64,000 bases of DNA from CAZAYP01 sp964489425 [NCBI: uncultured Verrucomicrobiota bacterium]. GTDB taxonomy: Bacteria; Verrucomicrobiota; Kiritimatiellia; RZYC01. Positions within the stretch are counted from its first letter, which is position 1, and each line of letters begins with the position of its first letter. The position numbers were made by a program, and so were the translations under genes. Below are positions 43,034-51,864 of this stretch, piece by piece. Below the pieces are notes generated by a model. The model saw only the letters and a list, made by a program, of their open reading frames with translations, made no database searches and had not been told where the DNA came from. The stretch is taken from NCBI GenBank assembly GCA_964489425.1, contig CAZAYP010000017.1, positions 1-64,000 of the forward strand, written 5' to 3'.

Positions 43034-44224
43034 TTATGACAGACTATTAACGTATTCCTTGTAACTGAATTTCCGGATCCGGTCCAGCGTTCCATCCAAG
43101 CGGCGGACACAGATTGAAGGCATCGGAATGCCGTTGAACCAGTTCTTCTTGACCATGGTGTACCCCGCGGCATCCGCGATCCGGATCTCGCTGCCGGGCT
43201 TGGGTTTCATTTTAAGGTCATAGGTGCCGAACACATCGCCGGCCAGGCACGTGCGCCCGGCGATCATGACCCGGTGCAGGCCGGGCGGCGGCGCGGCGAT
43301 CCGGGCGCTGAGCCGGTAAATCAGCAGGTCGAGCATGTGCCCTTCCGTGGTCGCATCCACCACCGCGATGTCCACTTCATTATGCACCACATCCAGCACC
43401 GTGGTCACCAGTTCCGCGCACTCCGTGATCGCCGCCTCTCCCGGTTCCAGGTAGACCTGAACGCCGAAGGTATCGCTGAACTTTTTCAGGCACGCGCAGA
43501 AGCGTTCGACAGGATACCCGCGCCGCGTAAAGAAAAGCCCGCCGCCGAGGCTGACCCACGCCCATTGGCGCAGCAGGTCCCCATAGTCGCGGCCGAGGCG
43601 ATCCAGGCTGGCTGCAAAATTTTCCACATCCGCATTTTCACAATTAAAGTGGAACATGGCGCCGCTGACCCGGTGGGCATTTTTTCGCAACCGGGCCGGA
43701 TCCGCAACGCCCAGCCGGGAATATCGGCGCGCCGGATCGGCCAAGTCAAAGTGGGAGTAGCTGAATCCCGGGTTCACCCGGATCCCGATCTTGATCTTGT
43801 TCGTGTCAATGCCGGGGGCATACGCGTCCAGCTGCGACAGGGAATTGAAAATGATCTTGTCCGCATACCGGCGCACCTCGCGAAATTCTTTCGGCGAAAA
43901 CGCCACGCTGTAGGCATGCACTTCCCCGCCGAATTTCTCACGACCCAGCCGCGCCTCGTACAGACTGCTGCTGGTGGTGCCGTCCATGTAAGAGCGCATG
44001 AGGTCAAACACCGACCAGGTGGAGAAACATTTCAGCGCCAGCACGGATTTGGCGCCGGAGCGGTTGCGGACCCGTTCAATCACTTTGAGATTCCGCAGCA
44101 GTTTCTTTTCGTCAATCAGGTAATACGGTGTTTCCGGGTTTTCCTGACAAGAAATCGCCTTGCTGGCGGCATGGGCCCGCGGCCGTTGAAATCGGCGGGA
44201 TGGAACTAGTTTGGACGATTTCAT
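43034..44224 (-). CDS. nspC: Carboxy(nor)spermidine decarboxylase
   Basis: 396-residue PLP enzyme of the alanine racemase fold. It removes CO2 from carboxyspermidine or carboxynorspermidine to give the triamine. PLP lysine in 'VLALKCFSTWSVF'; 'GAMFHFNCENADVENF', 'VSLGGGLFFTRRGYPVE' and 'YLEPGEAAITECAEL' match NspC. Upstream gene of the pair with the dehydrogenase. Start ATG 44224 lacks a good ribosome site; the first ~28 residues are basic and may not be native. Divergent from the radical SAM gene by 95 bp. Confidence 0.92.
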   Translation of the reverse strand: MKSSKLVPSRRFQRPRAHAASKAISCQENPETPYYLIDEKKLLRNLKVIERVRNRSGAKSVLALKCFSTWSVFDLMRSYMDGTTSSSLYEARLGREKFGGEVHAYSVAFSPKEFREVRRYADKIIFNSLSQLDAYAPGIDTNKIKIGIRVNPGFSYSHFDLADPARRYSRLGVADPARLRKNAHRVSGAMFHFNCENADVENFAASLDRLGRDYGDLLRQWAWVSLGGGLFFTRRGYPVERFCACLKKFSDTFGVQVYLEPGEAAITECAELVTTVLDVVHNEVDIAVVDATTEGHMLDLLIYRLSARIAAPPPGLHRVMIAGRTCLAGDVFGTYDLKMKPKPGSEIRIADAAGYTMVKKNWFNGIPMPSICVRRLDGTLDRIRKFSYKEYVNSLS

Positions 44225-44319
44225 GGACGTGACTGTATTTCGTAGACTATGCGGAGTCAAGAAGGCGAGCGAAGAATCCGGAATCGACGAAGGGCCAGGC
44301 AACGTTGTAAAGAACAAGT

Positions 44320-46044
44320 ATGGAGCAAAAGGTGAAAGCGGGCAAAACAGGGCCGGCAGGCGGCCGGGCCCCGCGCCCAATCCAGCGCATCCTCCTTTGC
44401 AGTGTCTTCGGGCCGTTTGGCGTGGACGACGAATACGGGCGCAAAGAGAACCTGATGGAATTGTACCACAACCAGGTGACTCGTGTTCAAGGGCCGGCTT
44501 CGCTACGATTTCAACATCGCTCGTTCGGGCTTTACTTCATTGCCGCCAATATCGACGCCGACACAACGATTCTCGACTTCCCTTCCCGCCAACGGTTCAT
44601 CCGCGAAATTAAAAAAGGGTACGATATCATCGGCATCTCGTTCATCACGCCCAACTTTTCCAAGGCGCGCGAAATGGCCCGCCTCATCCGGCATCACGCG
44701 CCAACATCCGTCATTGTCCTCGGCGGGCACGGCGCCGCGATCGAGGGCGTTGATGAATTAATCGACTGCGACCATGTTGCGCATGGCGAAGGCATTCGCT
44801 GGATGCGTGAATATCTCGGGCAGGACATGGATGCGCCGATCATTCATCCGGTTCTGCCGTGCAGTGAGTGGGGCCGTATTTTCGGCGTTCCCATACCTGG
44901 CGCCACGCCGAGCATCCTGGTGCCGGGGCTGGGCTGCGTGAACGGCTGTAATTTCTGTTGTACGTCCCATTTTTTCGGGAAAACGTACGTCCCGTTTTAT
45001 AGCACGGGCATAGAACTCTTCGACCAGGCGGACCGGATTGCACAAGCCCGCGGCACGACCGAGTTCTACATCATGGACGAGAATTTTCTCAAGGACACAA
45101 ACCGCGCGACCGAACTTCTGGCCGAGATGGAAAAGCACCAGCGCTGGTTCAATTTCTATATCTCGTCTTCCGCCGAGGCGATCACGGCATTTGGGCTCGA
45201 TAACATGGTCAGGCTCGGCGTGTGTTTCGTATGGATTGGCCTGGAATCGCAGAACACCGCAACGCTTTTCACCAAGAATGCCGGGATTGACGCGGCCCAA
45301 CTGGCGCGCGATCTGCGGGACCGCGGCATCTCGGTGTTGGGCTCGACGATGCTCTGCATGGAACATCACACGCCCGCCAGCATCGCGGCCGACATTGAAT
45401 TTGCCGTCAGCCTAAAAACTGATTTTGTCCAGTTCATGTTGTACACCGGCATGCCCGTGACCCGGCTGTACAAGGAGCATAAGGAACGCGGCTTGTTAAA
45501 CGCCGACGTGCCATTTGAAGAATGGCATGGGCAGAATATGCTGAACTGGCATCACCCGGCCTTCCCCAACGACGAGGCCAAAAAGTGGCTGGATCACGCC
45601 TTCCGCAGCGACTATGAAGCCAATTCGAGTTCGGTCTATCGCATGACGGAAACGGCCTTCCGCGGATACCAGCGGTTGGCGGCCATGACGTCGAAAGACG
45701 CCTGTTTCGAGGCCCGTTGCCGGCAATTGCGGGAACGGACACAAACGTATTCCCTGCTCCTGCCAACCATCGCGGGGCATGCGGTCAACGACCAGGAGCG
45801 GCAGCGCGCCTTGACCCTGGATGCTGAGTGCCGCCGGAACTTCGGGCCGATCGGCATCAAGCCACGCTGCCTCCGCCTGGCCGCCAGGCTGCTTGCGGCG
45901 AGATGGGACCTGCGGGTCCGATTGTTCGGCGACAACATCCAACCTGCTACGATTGTCACGCGAACTCGGGCGGGGCGGCTCACGGCTCCAAGTCAACCGG
46001 CGGGCGCGGCGCGCGGTATGGCTTGCCTTGGCGATAGAGCTTGA
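44320..46044 (+). CDS. B12-binding-domain radical SAM protein
   Basis: 574 residues. Residues about 70-165 form a cobalamin-binding-like Rossmann domain ('DIIGISFITPNFSKAREMA', 'VIVLGGHGAAIEG') that lacks the DxHxxG base-off motif. Then the radical SAM core with Cys206-x3-Cys210-x2-Cys213 ('GLGCVNGCNFCC') and 'YIMDENFLKDT', 'VWIGLESQN'. Such proteins modify lipids, hopanoids or cofactors by radical chemistry; the substrate is unknown. Its 3' end overlaps the convergent glycosyltransferase gene by 65 bp. Confidence 0.88.
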   Translation: MEQKVKAGKTGPAGGRAPRPIQRILLCSVFGPFGVDDEYGRKENLMELYHNQVTRVQGPASLRFQHRSFGLYFIAANIDADTTILDFPSRQRFIREIKKGYDIIGISFITPNFSKAREMARLIRHHAPTSVIVLGGHGAAIEGVDELIDCDHVAHGEGIRWMREYLGQDMDAPIIHPVLPCSEWGRIFGVPIPGATPSILVPGLGCVNGCNFCCTSHFFGKTYVPFYSTGIELFDQADRIAQARGTTEFYIMDENFLKDTNRATELLAEMEKHQRWFNFYISSSAEAITAFGLDNMVRLGVCFVWIGLESQNTATLFTKNAGIDAAQLARDLRDRGISVLGSTMLCMEHHTPASIAADIEFAVSLKTDFVQFMLYTGMPVTRLYKEHKERGLLNADVPFEEWHGQNMLNWHHPAFPNDEAKKWLDHAFRSDYEANSSSVYRMTETAFRGYQRLAAMTSKDACFEARCRQLRERTQTYSLLLPTIAGHAVNDQERQRALTLDAECRRNFGPIGIKPRCLRLAARLLAARWDLRVRLFGDNIQPATIVTRTRAGRLTAPSQPAGAARGMACLGDRA

Positions 46045-48094
46045 TCCGCTGGTCCATCTGCGTCGTTACAGAGATTGCCGCGGGGCTTTGCCGGGCCGAT
46101 TGGATCGCGCGCTCTGCCGTGGCGATGGCCTCCTCGAAACGGCCGGCCGCAGCCCAGGCCACCGCCAGCGTATCGAGCATGCTCGCATCCCCATCCCCCG
46201 CCAACGCGCACGCTTGCTTGGCCCATTCAACCGCCTCCTCGCCCGCCGCCGGATCGGCATCGGGGCGGGTCGCCTGGATCCAGGCCATATTATTGAACAA
46301 TACGGCGGAACGGTACCCCAGGCGCAAGGCCTCGCGGTAATGCGCCAGCGCATGGGCCGGATCGCCGGCCCGGTTCAACGTTTGGCCCATTTCAAATTCC
46401 GTGGCGGCATGTCCGGGGTCCACTTGGCTTGCGCGCGCGAGTTGCGCCAGCGCTTCCCGATACTTCCCTTGAGCTTTGTAGAGCAGCGCCAGTTGGCGGT
46501 AGGCGGGCGCATAGGCCGGGTCGCTCTGCACAGCCAGCTGGGCATGGGTAATCGACTGCGCGGTTTGATGCTGGCGCATTAAAACCCCGGCCAGGTTGCT
46601 GTGGGCTTCGGCGCTGTGCGGATCGAGTTGCAGCGCCCGCCCGTATTCCCGTACCGCGGCGTCCAGATCGCCGCGGATGGCGTAGGCCTGGGCAATGTTC
46701 AGGCGGGTGGTGCATCGCATCCGCGCGTCACTAAACATCGGCCAGTTGCAGAATACGATCGCCGCAAGGCCCGTCAGCCCAACCGCGATGATCTCGCCCC
46801 GCGACGCGCGCCGCAGGAACGAGCGCAGCCCCGCCAGTCCGCCAGCGGCAAAGAGCACCAGGAAGGGCACCAGGGGATAGCGATACCGAGCGAACACATA
46901 GAACAGGACCACGCTGGCCGCATAGGCCACCAAGAGAACGTAGAACGGCAGCAGCTTTCTCCGATCCTGCCAGACGATCCAGCAACCCAGGATGCCCCAT
47001 GGCGCGAGCACGCCGAAGTGGAGGACGTAACGGCTTGCGTTCAACAGCGTCGAGTGCTCGGCGTGGGTTCCCAGATCTTCCGTATCCACGATTTCCGTGC
47101 GGTTGCAAAGCAGCCCAACCTTGCGGAGCATCAGCCGCGCCCAGTGACCGGGTTGGGATGCGATGTACCGGAACGACTGGGCCGCCCAATAGCGGGACAC
47201 CTCCCGTGGACTCAGCTTCTTGCCCATGGCCTGCTCGGCCAGGTCGGTCGCGTCGCGGCGCTCGCACTCGAACGATCCGCGTCCCGGCCGGAGCGGTTGA
47301 TACGTTCCATTGGCGCGGGGATTGTTGCCAATGTAAAAATTAGGCCCGAATTGGGCAGTCGTCAGGTGAAACTCGCCGCCGACGACCCCATTGCGCGCGC
47401 CCACGGGCAGCAGGATCAGGCTCAACCCGGCCAGCAACAGGCCGCTGCAGATCAATTTCTCTCGGCGCGACAGCCCGCAGCCCAGCCACAACCACCCCAG
47501 CAAGATCGCCGCCCAAAGTGCGGAGTTCTCACGCGTGAGCATCAAGCCGCCGAGGACAATACCGATCCAGCACCACGCCCCGCGCCGCGGAAGGACGATT
47601 TGGCCAGCAACCAGCCACAACAGGAGGCACGCCAGGAACATGTCGACGGCCGATTTTTGAATCAGGCCGTCGAAGAAGATGGCTGGCGCATACAGGGCCA
47701 TCACGACTCCGGCCACCAGGCCGGCGGTGCGCGAGAACAGCCGCGTTGCGGCGGCGGCGAGGAAGCCGCACGCAAGCGAGCCAAGCAATGCCTGGATCAG
47801 CCGGACCGCCCATAGACTGTGGCCGAACACGCGGTAGATCATCCCGAGGAAATACGGATACAGCGGGGCCTGGTAGAATACGCCGCTACCGAACCAGTTG
47901 CCGCCGGCAATATCAAGGGCCCACCGGTCATACGCTTCGGCATCGCCCATGAGCATCGGCCAGAACGGAGCGTGGCTGAGTTGCAGGAGGTGCACCAGGC
48001 GGACGATGAACGCAACCCCGGTCACCAGCAGGAACACCATCGCGGCCCCGCGTGGATGGTGGCCGCCCGCGGGTGCTTGAGTCCGCTTGATCAT
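45980..48094 (-). CDS. Membrane glycosyltransferase (GT39/PMT-like) with C-terminal TPR repeats
   Basis: 704 residues. The first ~430 hold about ten membrane helices. An acidic loop follows the first, 'MLMGDAEAYDRWALDIAGGN', as in ArnT/PMT-family polyprenyl-dependent glycosyltransferases; 'GVFYQAPLYPYFLGMIYRVF' is also typical. Residues ~460-680 are four to five TPR units ('AVREYGRALQLDPHSAEAHSN'-type, quoted in part). It probably transfers sugar from a lipid carrier on the periplasmic side. ATG 48094 is next to TTG 48097. Confidence 0.85.
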   Translation of the reverse strand: MIKRTQAPAGGHHPRGAAMVFLLVTGVAFIVRLVHLLQLSHAPFWPMLMGDAEAYDRWALDIAGGNWFGSGVFYQAPLYPYFLGMIYRVFGHSLWAVRLIQALLGSLACGFLAAAATRLFSRTAGLVAGVVMALYAPAIFFDGLIQKSAVDMFLACLLLWLVAGQIVLPRRGAWCWIGIVLGGLMLTRENSALWAAILLGWLWLGCGLSRREKLICSGLLLAGLSLILLPVGARNGVVGGEFHLTTAQFGPNFYIGNNPRANGTYQPLRPGRGSFECERRDATDLAEQAMGKKLSPREVSRYWAAQSFRYIASQPGHWARLMLRKVGLLCNRTEIVDTEDLGTHAEHSTLLNASRYVLHFGVLAPWGILGCWIVWQDRRKLLPFYVLLVAYAASVVLFYVFARYRYPLVPFLVLFAAGGLAGLRSFLRRASRGEIIAVGLTGLAAIVFCNWPMFSDARMRCTTRLNIAQAYAIRGDLDAAVREYGRALQLDPHSAEAHSNLAGVLMRQHQTAQSITHAQLAVQSDPAYAPAYRQLALLYKAQGKYREALAQLARASQVDPGHAATEFEMGQTLNRAGDPAHALAHYREALRLGYRSAVLFNNMAWIQATRPDADPAAGEEAVEWAKQACALAGDGDASMLDTLAVAWAAAGRFEEAIATAERAIQSARQSPAAISVTTQMDQRIKLYRQGKPYRAPRPPVDLEP

Positions 48095-48508
48095 CAAGGT
48101 CTACCCCGCATACCACTTTCGCATGCGGATCGGTACTTGTTTGGGCTCCCCGCCTTTTTAAGGCGGGGGGGACCCGCAGGGTGGGGCGGTTGAGCCGGGA
48201 TCCACCCACCGTGATATCGGGGCGCGGACCACCCATAACCACCCCGGCCTGCGGCCACCCCTCCTTGCAAAGGAGGGGAGCTCGCAGGCTTGTTCTCCTG
48301 CAAAAAAGGTATCACATCGAGCCGCCCGATGGCGCCAAGACTTGCCACCAACGTTCGCGAACGCAACCCCGCAGGCGGATGCCCGCAGCGATTGATCCGA
48401 CGGATTGCTTCCATAGGACCAGCGTAGCAAGAGCGGGCTGCAGGCTGCAAGCCCGAGACAGAAGACAAGGCCCTTGCCGTTTCCTTTCCATCTTGGCAGG
48501 ATTCTGGC
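48095..48508. repeat. Dispersed hairpin repeat region, copy 1
   Basis: Contains two GC-rich hairpins, CCCCGCCTTTTTAAGGCGGG (48149-48170) and CCCCTCCTTGCAAAGGAGGG (48258-48278), joined by ACCACCCCGGCCTGCGGCCA (48238-48257). The same block recurs at 57955-58065, and its tail (CTTGTTCTCCTGCAAAAAAG) resembles 67-90 at the window start. A non-coding repeat family. No gene in this interval; it separates two glycosyltransferase-type genes. Confidence 0.7.
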
Positions 48509-48760
48509 ATGACAAATTTTCTTCAGGCCATAACCCCCGGCGCCGGCCGCGCTTGTTGGAAGGACCTGCTGCTGCTGGTCGTGATTACCGGAGTGGTGTA
48601 TGCCCCATCCCTGGCGGCGTGGTTCCATGGCGATGATTTTGTCCATTTGGATCTCCTGTCCCAGTCGAGGCCCGATGCCTTGGCCAACATCTGGAGCGGC
48701 CAGCGACTGGGATTGCCCGGTTCCTTAAAAACGCCGTTTTCGGATCAACTTACGGGGACC
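48509..48760 (+). pseudogene. N-terminal fragment of a membrane glycosyltransferase-like gene
   Basis: 'DLLLLVVITGVVYAPSLAAWFHGDDFVHLDLLSQ' (quoted in 20-residue parts) resembles the start of the 55305-56996 protein, with a membrane helix followed by an 'xFxDDWxxxxxxSQS' type loop. Homology ends near 48760, where the opposite-strand surface gene begins, and the rest of the frame to 48844 is antisense to its Thr-Pro tract. Truncated; see also the C-terminal fragment at 51270. Confidence 0.6.
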
Positions 48761-48775
48761 GTTCGCCCTACCGGT

Positions 48776-51244
48776 TTACAGAACTCGTATCGGTGTGGCG
48801 GTCGCGGTTGGCGTTTCGGTAGCTGTTGGCGATGGCGTGGGTGACGGAGTTGGCGTGAACGTGCTGGTTGCCGTGGGCGTGGGGGTTTCCGTAGCCGTTG
48901 GTGTAGGCGTGGGAGTGGCTGTAGCCGTTGGTGTTGGGGTGGGCGTGGCGGTTGCCGTGGGGGTCGGGGTGGGCGTGGATGTGGGAGGCATCATGAACGG
49001 CAACATGAACAAGATGCTGTCGTCTGGTGTTGGCGTGGGGGTGGGCGTGGGCACCGCGGACTCCCAGTGCAGGCTGTCGAGGTTGAATCCATCGCTGACT
49101 GCGGTAAAGCGCAGCAGGTGGCTGCCGGCCACGAGTGTGATGCCGGTTTGGGATGTAGTGCCCCACTGGCCATACGAACCGGTGGCCGGCAGGGTGAGGC
49201 TGAAGGGTGACGCGGCGTTGTCCACCTGCAGGTAGGCGGTTCCACCGGCGGGTGACGCATAGCGCACCGCAACGTTGAATGTCTCGGTTTGCGCTACGCG
49301 GATGCCGTACTCCAGCCATTCGCCGGCTTGGATCCATCCCACGTAGTAGCCATTGTCCGCGGTGCTGGCGGCGGCGATGTCCACGCCCTCGGACACCCGG
49401 TACTGGTTGCCCAGGTTGGCGAGCGTTGTGTCGTGATAGGCCACGTACTCGCCGCCCAGGTCGTAGTTTTCTGCTTCCACATTGCCCGGCACGACAGCCG
49501 GCGCGCCCCCAAAACAGGCGGCCGGATCAATGGGCCCGGTGTAGACCACCCCCTGCTGCAGGTGGCCGTGCTGGGACGTCAGCAGGAACGTCTGGTTGGA
49601 AACCAAGCCAGCCGCGACCGCGGCGTCGGCATAATAGTAAGTCCGCAGCGGCAGTTCCCCCACGCCGGGTTCCAAGGTGTTGGGCGCACCCGGTGTGGCG
49701 GGCGCGACAAAATACGTCAGGTAAGCACGGCCAAAGACACTGCGCGGCAAGCCGGAAAGGATGGCGGTGCTGGCGGTGGGCGCGGACCCGCCGTTGTAGG
49801 CCCAGGTCACGCTGCTCTCCACCGGGGCCGCGCCGTCACTGAAGTAGGACGGGGCTGAATACGCCGCGTTGCCGGCGATCACGGTGTTGGCCAGGTTTAT
49901 CGACGAGGATTGTACCATGGTGAACGCCCCGCCCAGGAAATCCGCCTTGTTGTTGATCGCGTACAGGCGATCCGCCCAGACGTTGGCACGGCCAAAAAAC
50001 AAGCCGCCGCCATTGCCGTAACTATGGTTGCTCGTGAGCGATGAACAGGCCGCTACGGTGACGTTGTACAGGTAGATGTTGCCGTTCTTGTGGTAGTATT
50101 CGTCGCCCCCGTAAGAGAGGCCTCCGCCCACCGGCGCGGTGCAGCGGCTGATCACGGAATTGGAGATGCGGATCACGGCTTCGCGGTAGTCCGGGTCCCC
50201 CGCGTCGTTGAGGTTGACACAGATCGCGCCGCCGCCCCCCAGCAGGTTGGTGCCGGAAGCGCGGTTGTTTTCAAAGACGCTGTTGTCGACCGTGACGTGC
50301 GCGCGGTAGCTCTGCAGTGCGCCGCCGGATCCGGCCACGTTGTTGGTGAAGTAAGAGTCGCGGATATACACCATCACATTGTTTTCGGCCATCACCGCGC
50401 CGCCCTCGGTTGGCGGCAGGGCGCCGCTGGCGGTCCATGCCTGGCTGTAGTTGCCCTGGAAACTGCAGCGCGCGATAGTGACCGTGTATTCCTGCATGTT
50501 CCACCAGTTGAGCGCGTTGACCGCGCCGCCCGCGTACATGGTGGAGTTGCCGCTGAACGTGCTGCGCAGGATCTTGCCACCCGACTGGCTGAACATGATC
50601 GCCCCGCCGCCCGCGCTCCACAGGCTGCCCGCGGCGCGGGTGGTGTTATCCTGGAACAGGCAGTCCTTGAACACCGCGTTGAGGTGGTTGCCGTTCACCA
50701 GCACCGCGCCGCCGGACTGGCCGGTGCGGTTGCGGGCGAACGTGCAGTTGACGAACGCGGGCGTGGCGTTGGATCCGTAAATGATCACGGCGCCACCCTT
50801 GGTCGTGCCCACGTTGTCGTTGAACTGGCAGTTAAGAAAACAGGGACTGGCGCTGATGATGGTGATGGCGGAGCGCGAACTGAGCACCTGCAAGCCCTGC
50901 TGGAACGTGAACCCGTCCCAGACCACCTGGCTGTAACCCGCCGGCGCCTGCGAGTTCTCGATCGTCAGCAGGGCCTTGGTGCCGCTGCCGGAGATGATCG
51001 TCTGCGCCGCGCCAGCTGCGGACTTGATGTAGAGGTTCTTCTTGAGATTGACGCAGCTCAGATCGCCGCCGTAGGTGCCGGCAGACACTAGGACCGTGGC
51101 CCCGTCCGGCGCCCCGGAGATGGCGGCCTGGAGGGTGGCGTAGTCTCCGGGCACCCGGTATGTGGCGGCCGGCGCCAGGCCGGGCATGAGCACCATGCCT
51201 GCACCCACCGCTGCGGCCCAAAAAAGGTTCCATGGCTTGTTCAT
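48776..51244 (-). CDS. Secreted beta-helix surface protein with CBM6-like domain and Thr-Pro tail
   Basis: 822 residues. Signal peptide (1-27), then '[20 protein letters not shown]' and a right-handed parallel beta-helix with recurrent 'GGAVxxxN' turns up to about residue 440 (polymorphic outer-membrane/pectate-lyase style). Residues ~600-745 are a CBM6/35-like domain ('[17 protein letters not shown]', '[15 protein letters not shown]'). The tail is a Thr-Pro/Thr-Ala repeat containing '[11 protein letters not shown]' and 'PPTSTPTP'. It is likely an exported polysaccharide-binding protein. Stop at 48776 abuts the glycosyltransferase fragment, so the tail may be shortened. Confidence 0.82.
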   Translation of the reverse strand: MNKPWNLFWAAAVGAGMVLMPGLAPAATYRVPGDYATLQAAISGAPDGATVLVSAGTYGGDLSCVNLKKNLYIKSAAGAAQTIISGSGTKALLTIENSQAPAGYSQVVWDGFTFQQGLQVLSSRSAITIISASPCFLNCQFNDNVGTTKGGAVIIYGSNATPAFVNCTFARNRTGQSGGAVLVNGNHLNAVFKDCLFQDNTTRAAGSLWSAGGGAIMFSQSGGKILRSTFSGNSTMYAGGAVNALNWWNMQEYTVTIARCSFQGNYSQAWTASGALPPTEGGAVMAENNVMVYIRDSYFTNNVAGSGGALQSYRAHVTVDNSVFENNRASGTNLLGGGGAICVNLNDAGDPDYREAVIRISNSVISRCTAPVGGGLSYGGDEYYHKNGNIYLYNVTVAACSSLTSNHSYGNGGGLFFGRANVWADRLYAINNKADFLGGAFTMVQSSSINLANTVIAGNAAYSAPSYFSDGAAPVESSVTWAYNGGSAPTASTAILSGLPRSVFGRAYLTYFVAPATPGAPNTLEPGVGELPLRTYYYADAAVAAGLVSNQTFLLTSQHGHLQQGVVYTGPIDPAACFGGAPAVVPGNVEAENYDLGGEYVAYHDTTLANLGNQYRVSEGVDIAAASTADNGYYVGWIQAGEWLEYGIRVAQTETFNVAVRYASPAGGTAYLQVDNAASPFSLTLPATGSYGQWGTTSQTGITLVAGSHLLRFTAVSDGFNLDSLHWESAVPTPTPTPTPDDSILFMLPFMMPPTSTPTPTPTATATPTPTPTATATPTPTPTATETPTPTATSTFTPTPSPTPSPTATETPTATATPIRVL
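48795..49065. repeat. Low-complexity Thr-Pro coding repeat
   Basis: A purine/pyrimidine-biased tandem (GGCGTGGG/GTTGGCGTG on the plus strand) encodes the [13 protein letters not shown] tail. Copy number is prone to slippage. It generates long spurious open frames on the plus strand. Confidence 0.8.
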
Positions 51245-51269
51245 GGACCCCGATAGTAAAGGCGGCGGG

Positions 51270-51812
51270 TCAGGGTGACAACACGATATTCGTGGCGGGA
51301 GCGCCCAAGTCGTACAAGGCCACCGCGGCATCGGCGTATATCCGGCGGCCCGGCGGCGCGGGTTGATCCGCAGGCATGAGCACAAAGCGGTAGCCTTTTT
51401 CGTAAAGATGCTGAAACTCGCGGCGATCGTACCACCGCCGCAACTGGTGCCAGCCGGCTACTACGCGCGGCGACTTGCGCGCCAGGTAGCCGAACGCGAT
51501 CGGCCGGCCATGGTAGGTCTGGTAATGCATGGCCAGTGCTTCCGGGGTCACGGGATCGAACAGCGCGCCGGGCGCCGGCGCCGCCTGCAGAGCGGCTACG
51601 TAAGGCGGCACGCCAAGCCGCGTGGCCGGGATGGGCCGCGGCCAAAACTCGATCGCCATCAGCGCCACGGCCAGCCAGGCCAGCCGTCGCGCGCGCGGCG
51701 GCCCGGCCAACTCGCGGCCGGCGACATTCATCCGCGGCCCCAGCGCCAACACGCCAAACAAGGCCACCAAACCGAATGACGGGTCCGCCGCTGCGGGGGG
51801 GGCAATGACTCA
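51270..51812 (-). pseudogene. C-terminal fragment of a membrane glycosyltransferase-like gene
   Basis: 'VALFGVLALGPRMNVAGRE' (last membrane helix), then 'EALAMHYQTYHGRPIAFGYL' and '[18 protein letters not shown]', the soluble tail of a PMT/ArnT-type protein. The frame upstream reads back to a TGA at about 51812 through an 8-G tract, so its 5' part is missing. It lies on the same strand as the beta-helix gene, 26 bp upstream. Confidence 0.6.
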
Positions 51813-51864
51813 CGTTGACAGATAACCATGGATATCTCATTATGGGAGAAAGATACGGTGATTT

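Noticed and set aside
44225-44319. Cobalamin riboswitch upstream of the radical SAM gene
   Set aside because: Only 95 bp is available and no B12-box-like word or multi-helix fold was seen.
48795-49235. Plus-strand open frame of Val/Gly repeats opposite the Thr-Pro tail
   Set aside because: It is the antisense of a low-complexity coding tract, with no start signal or family.
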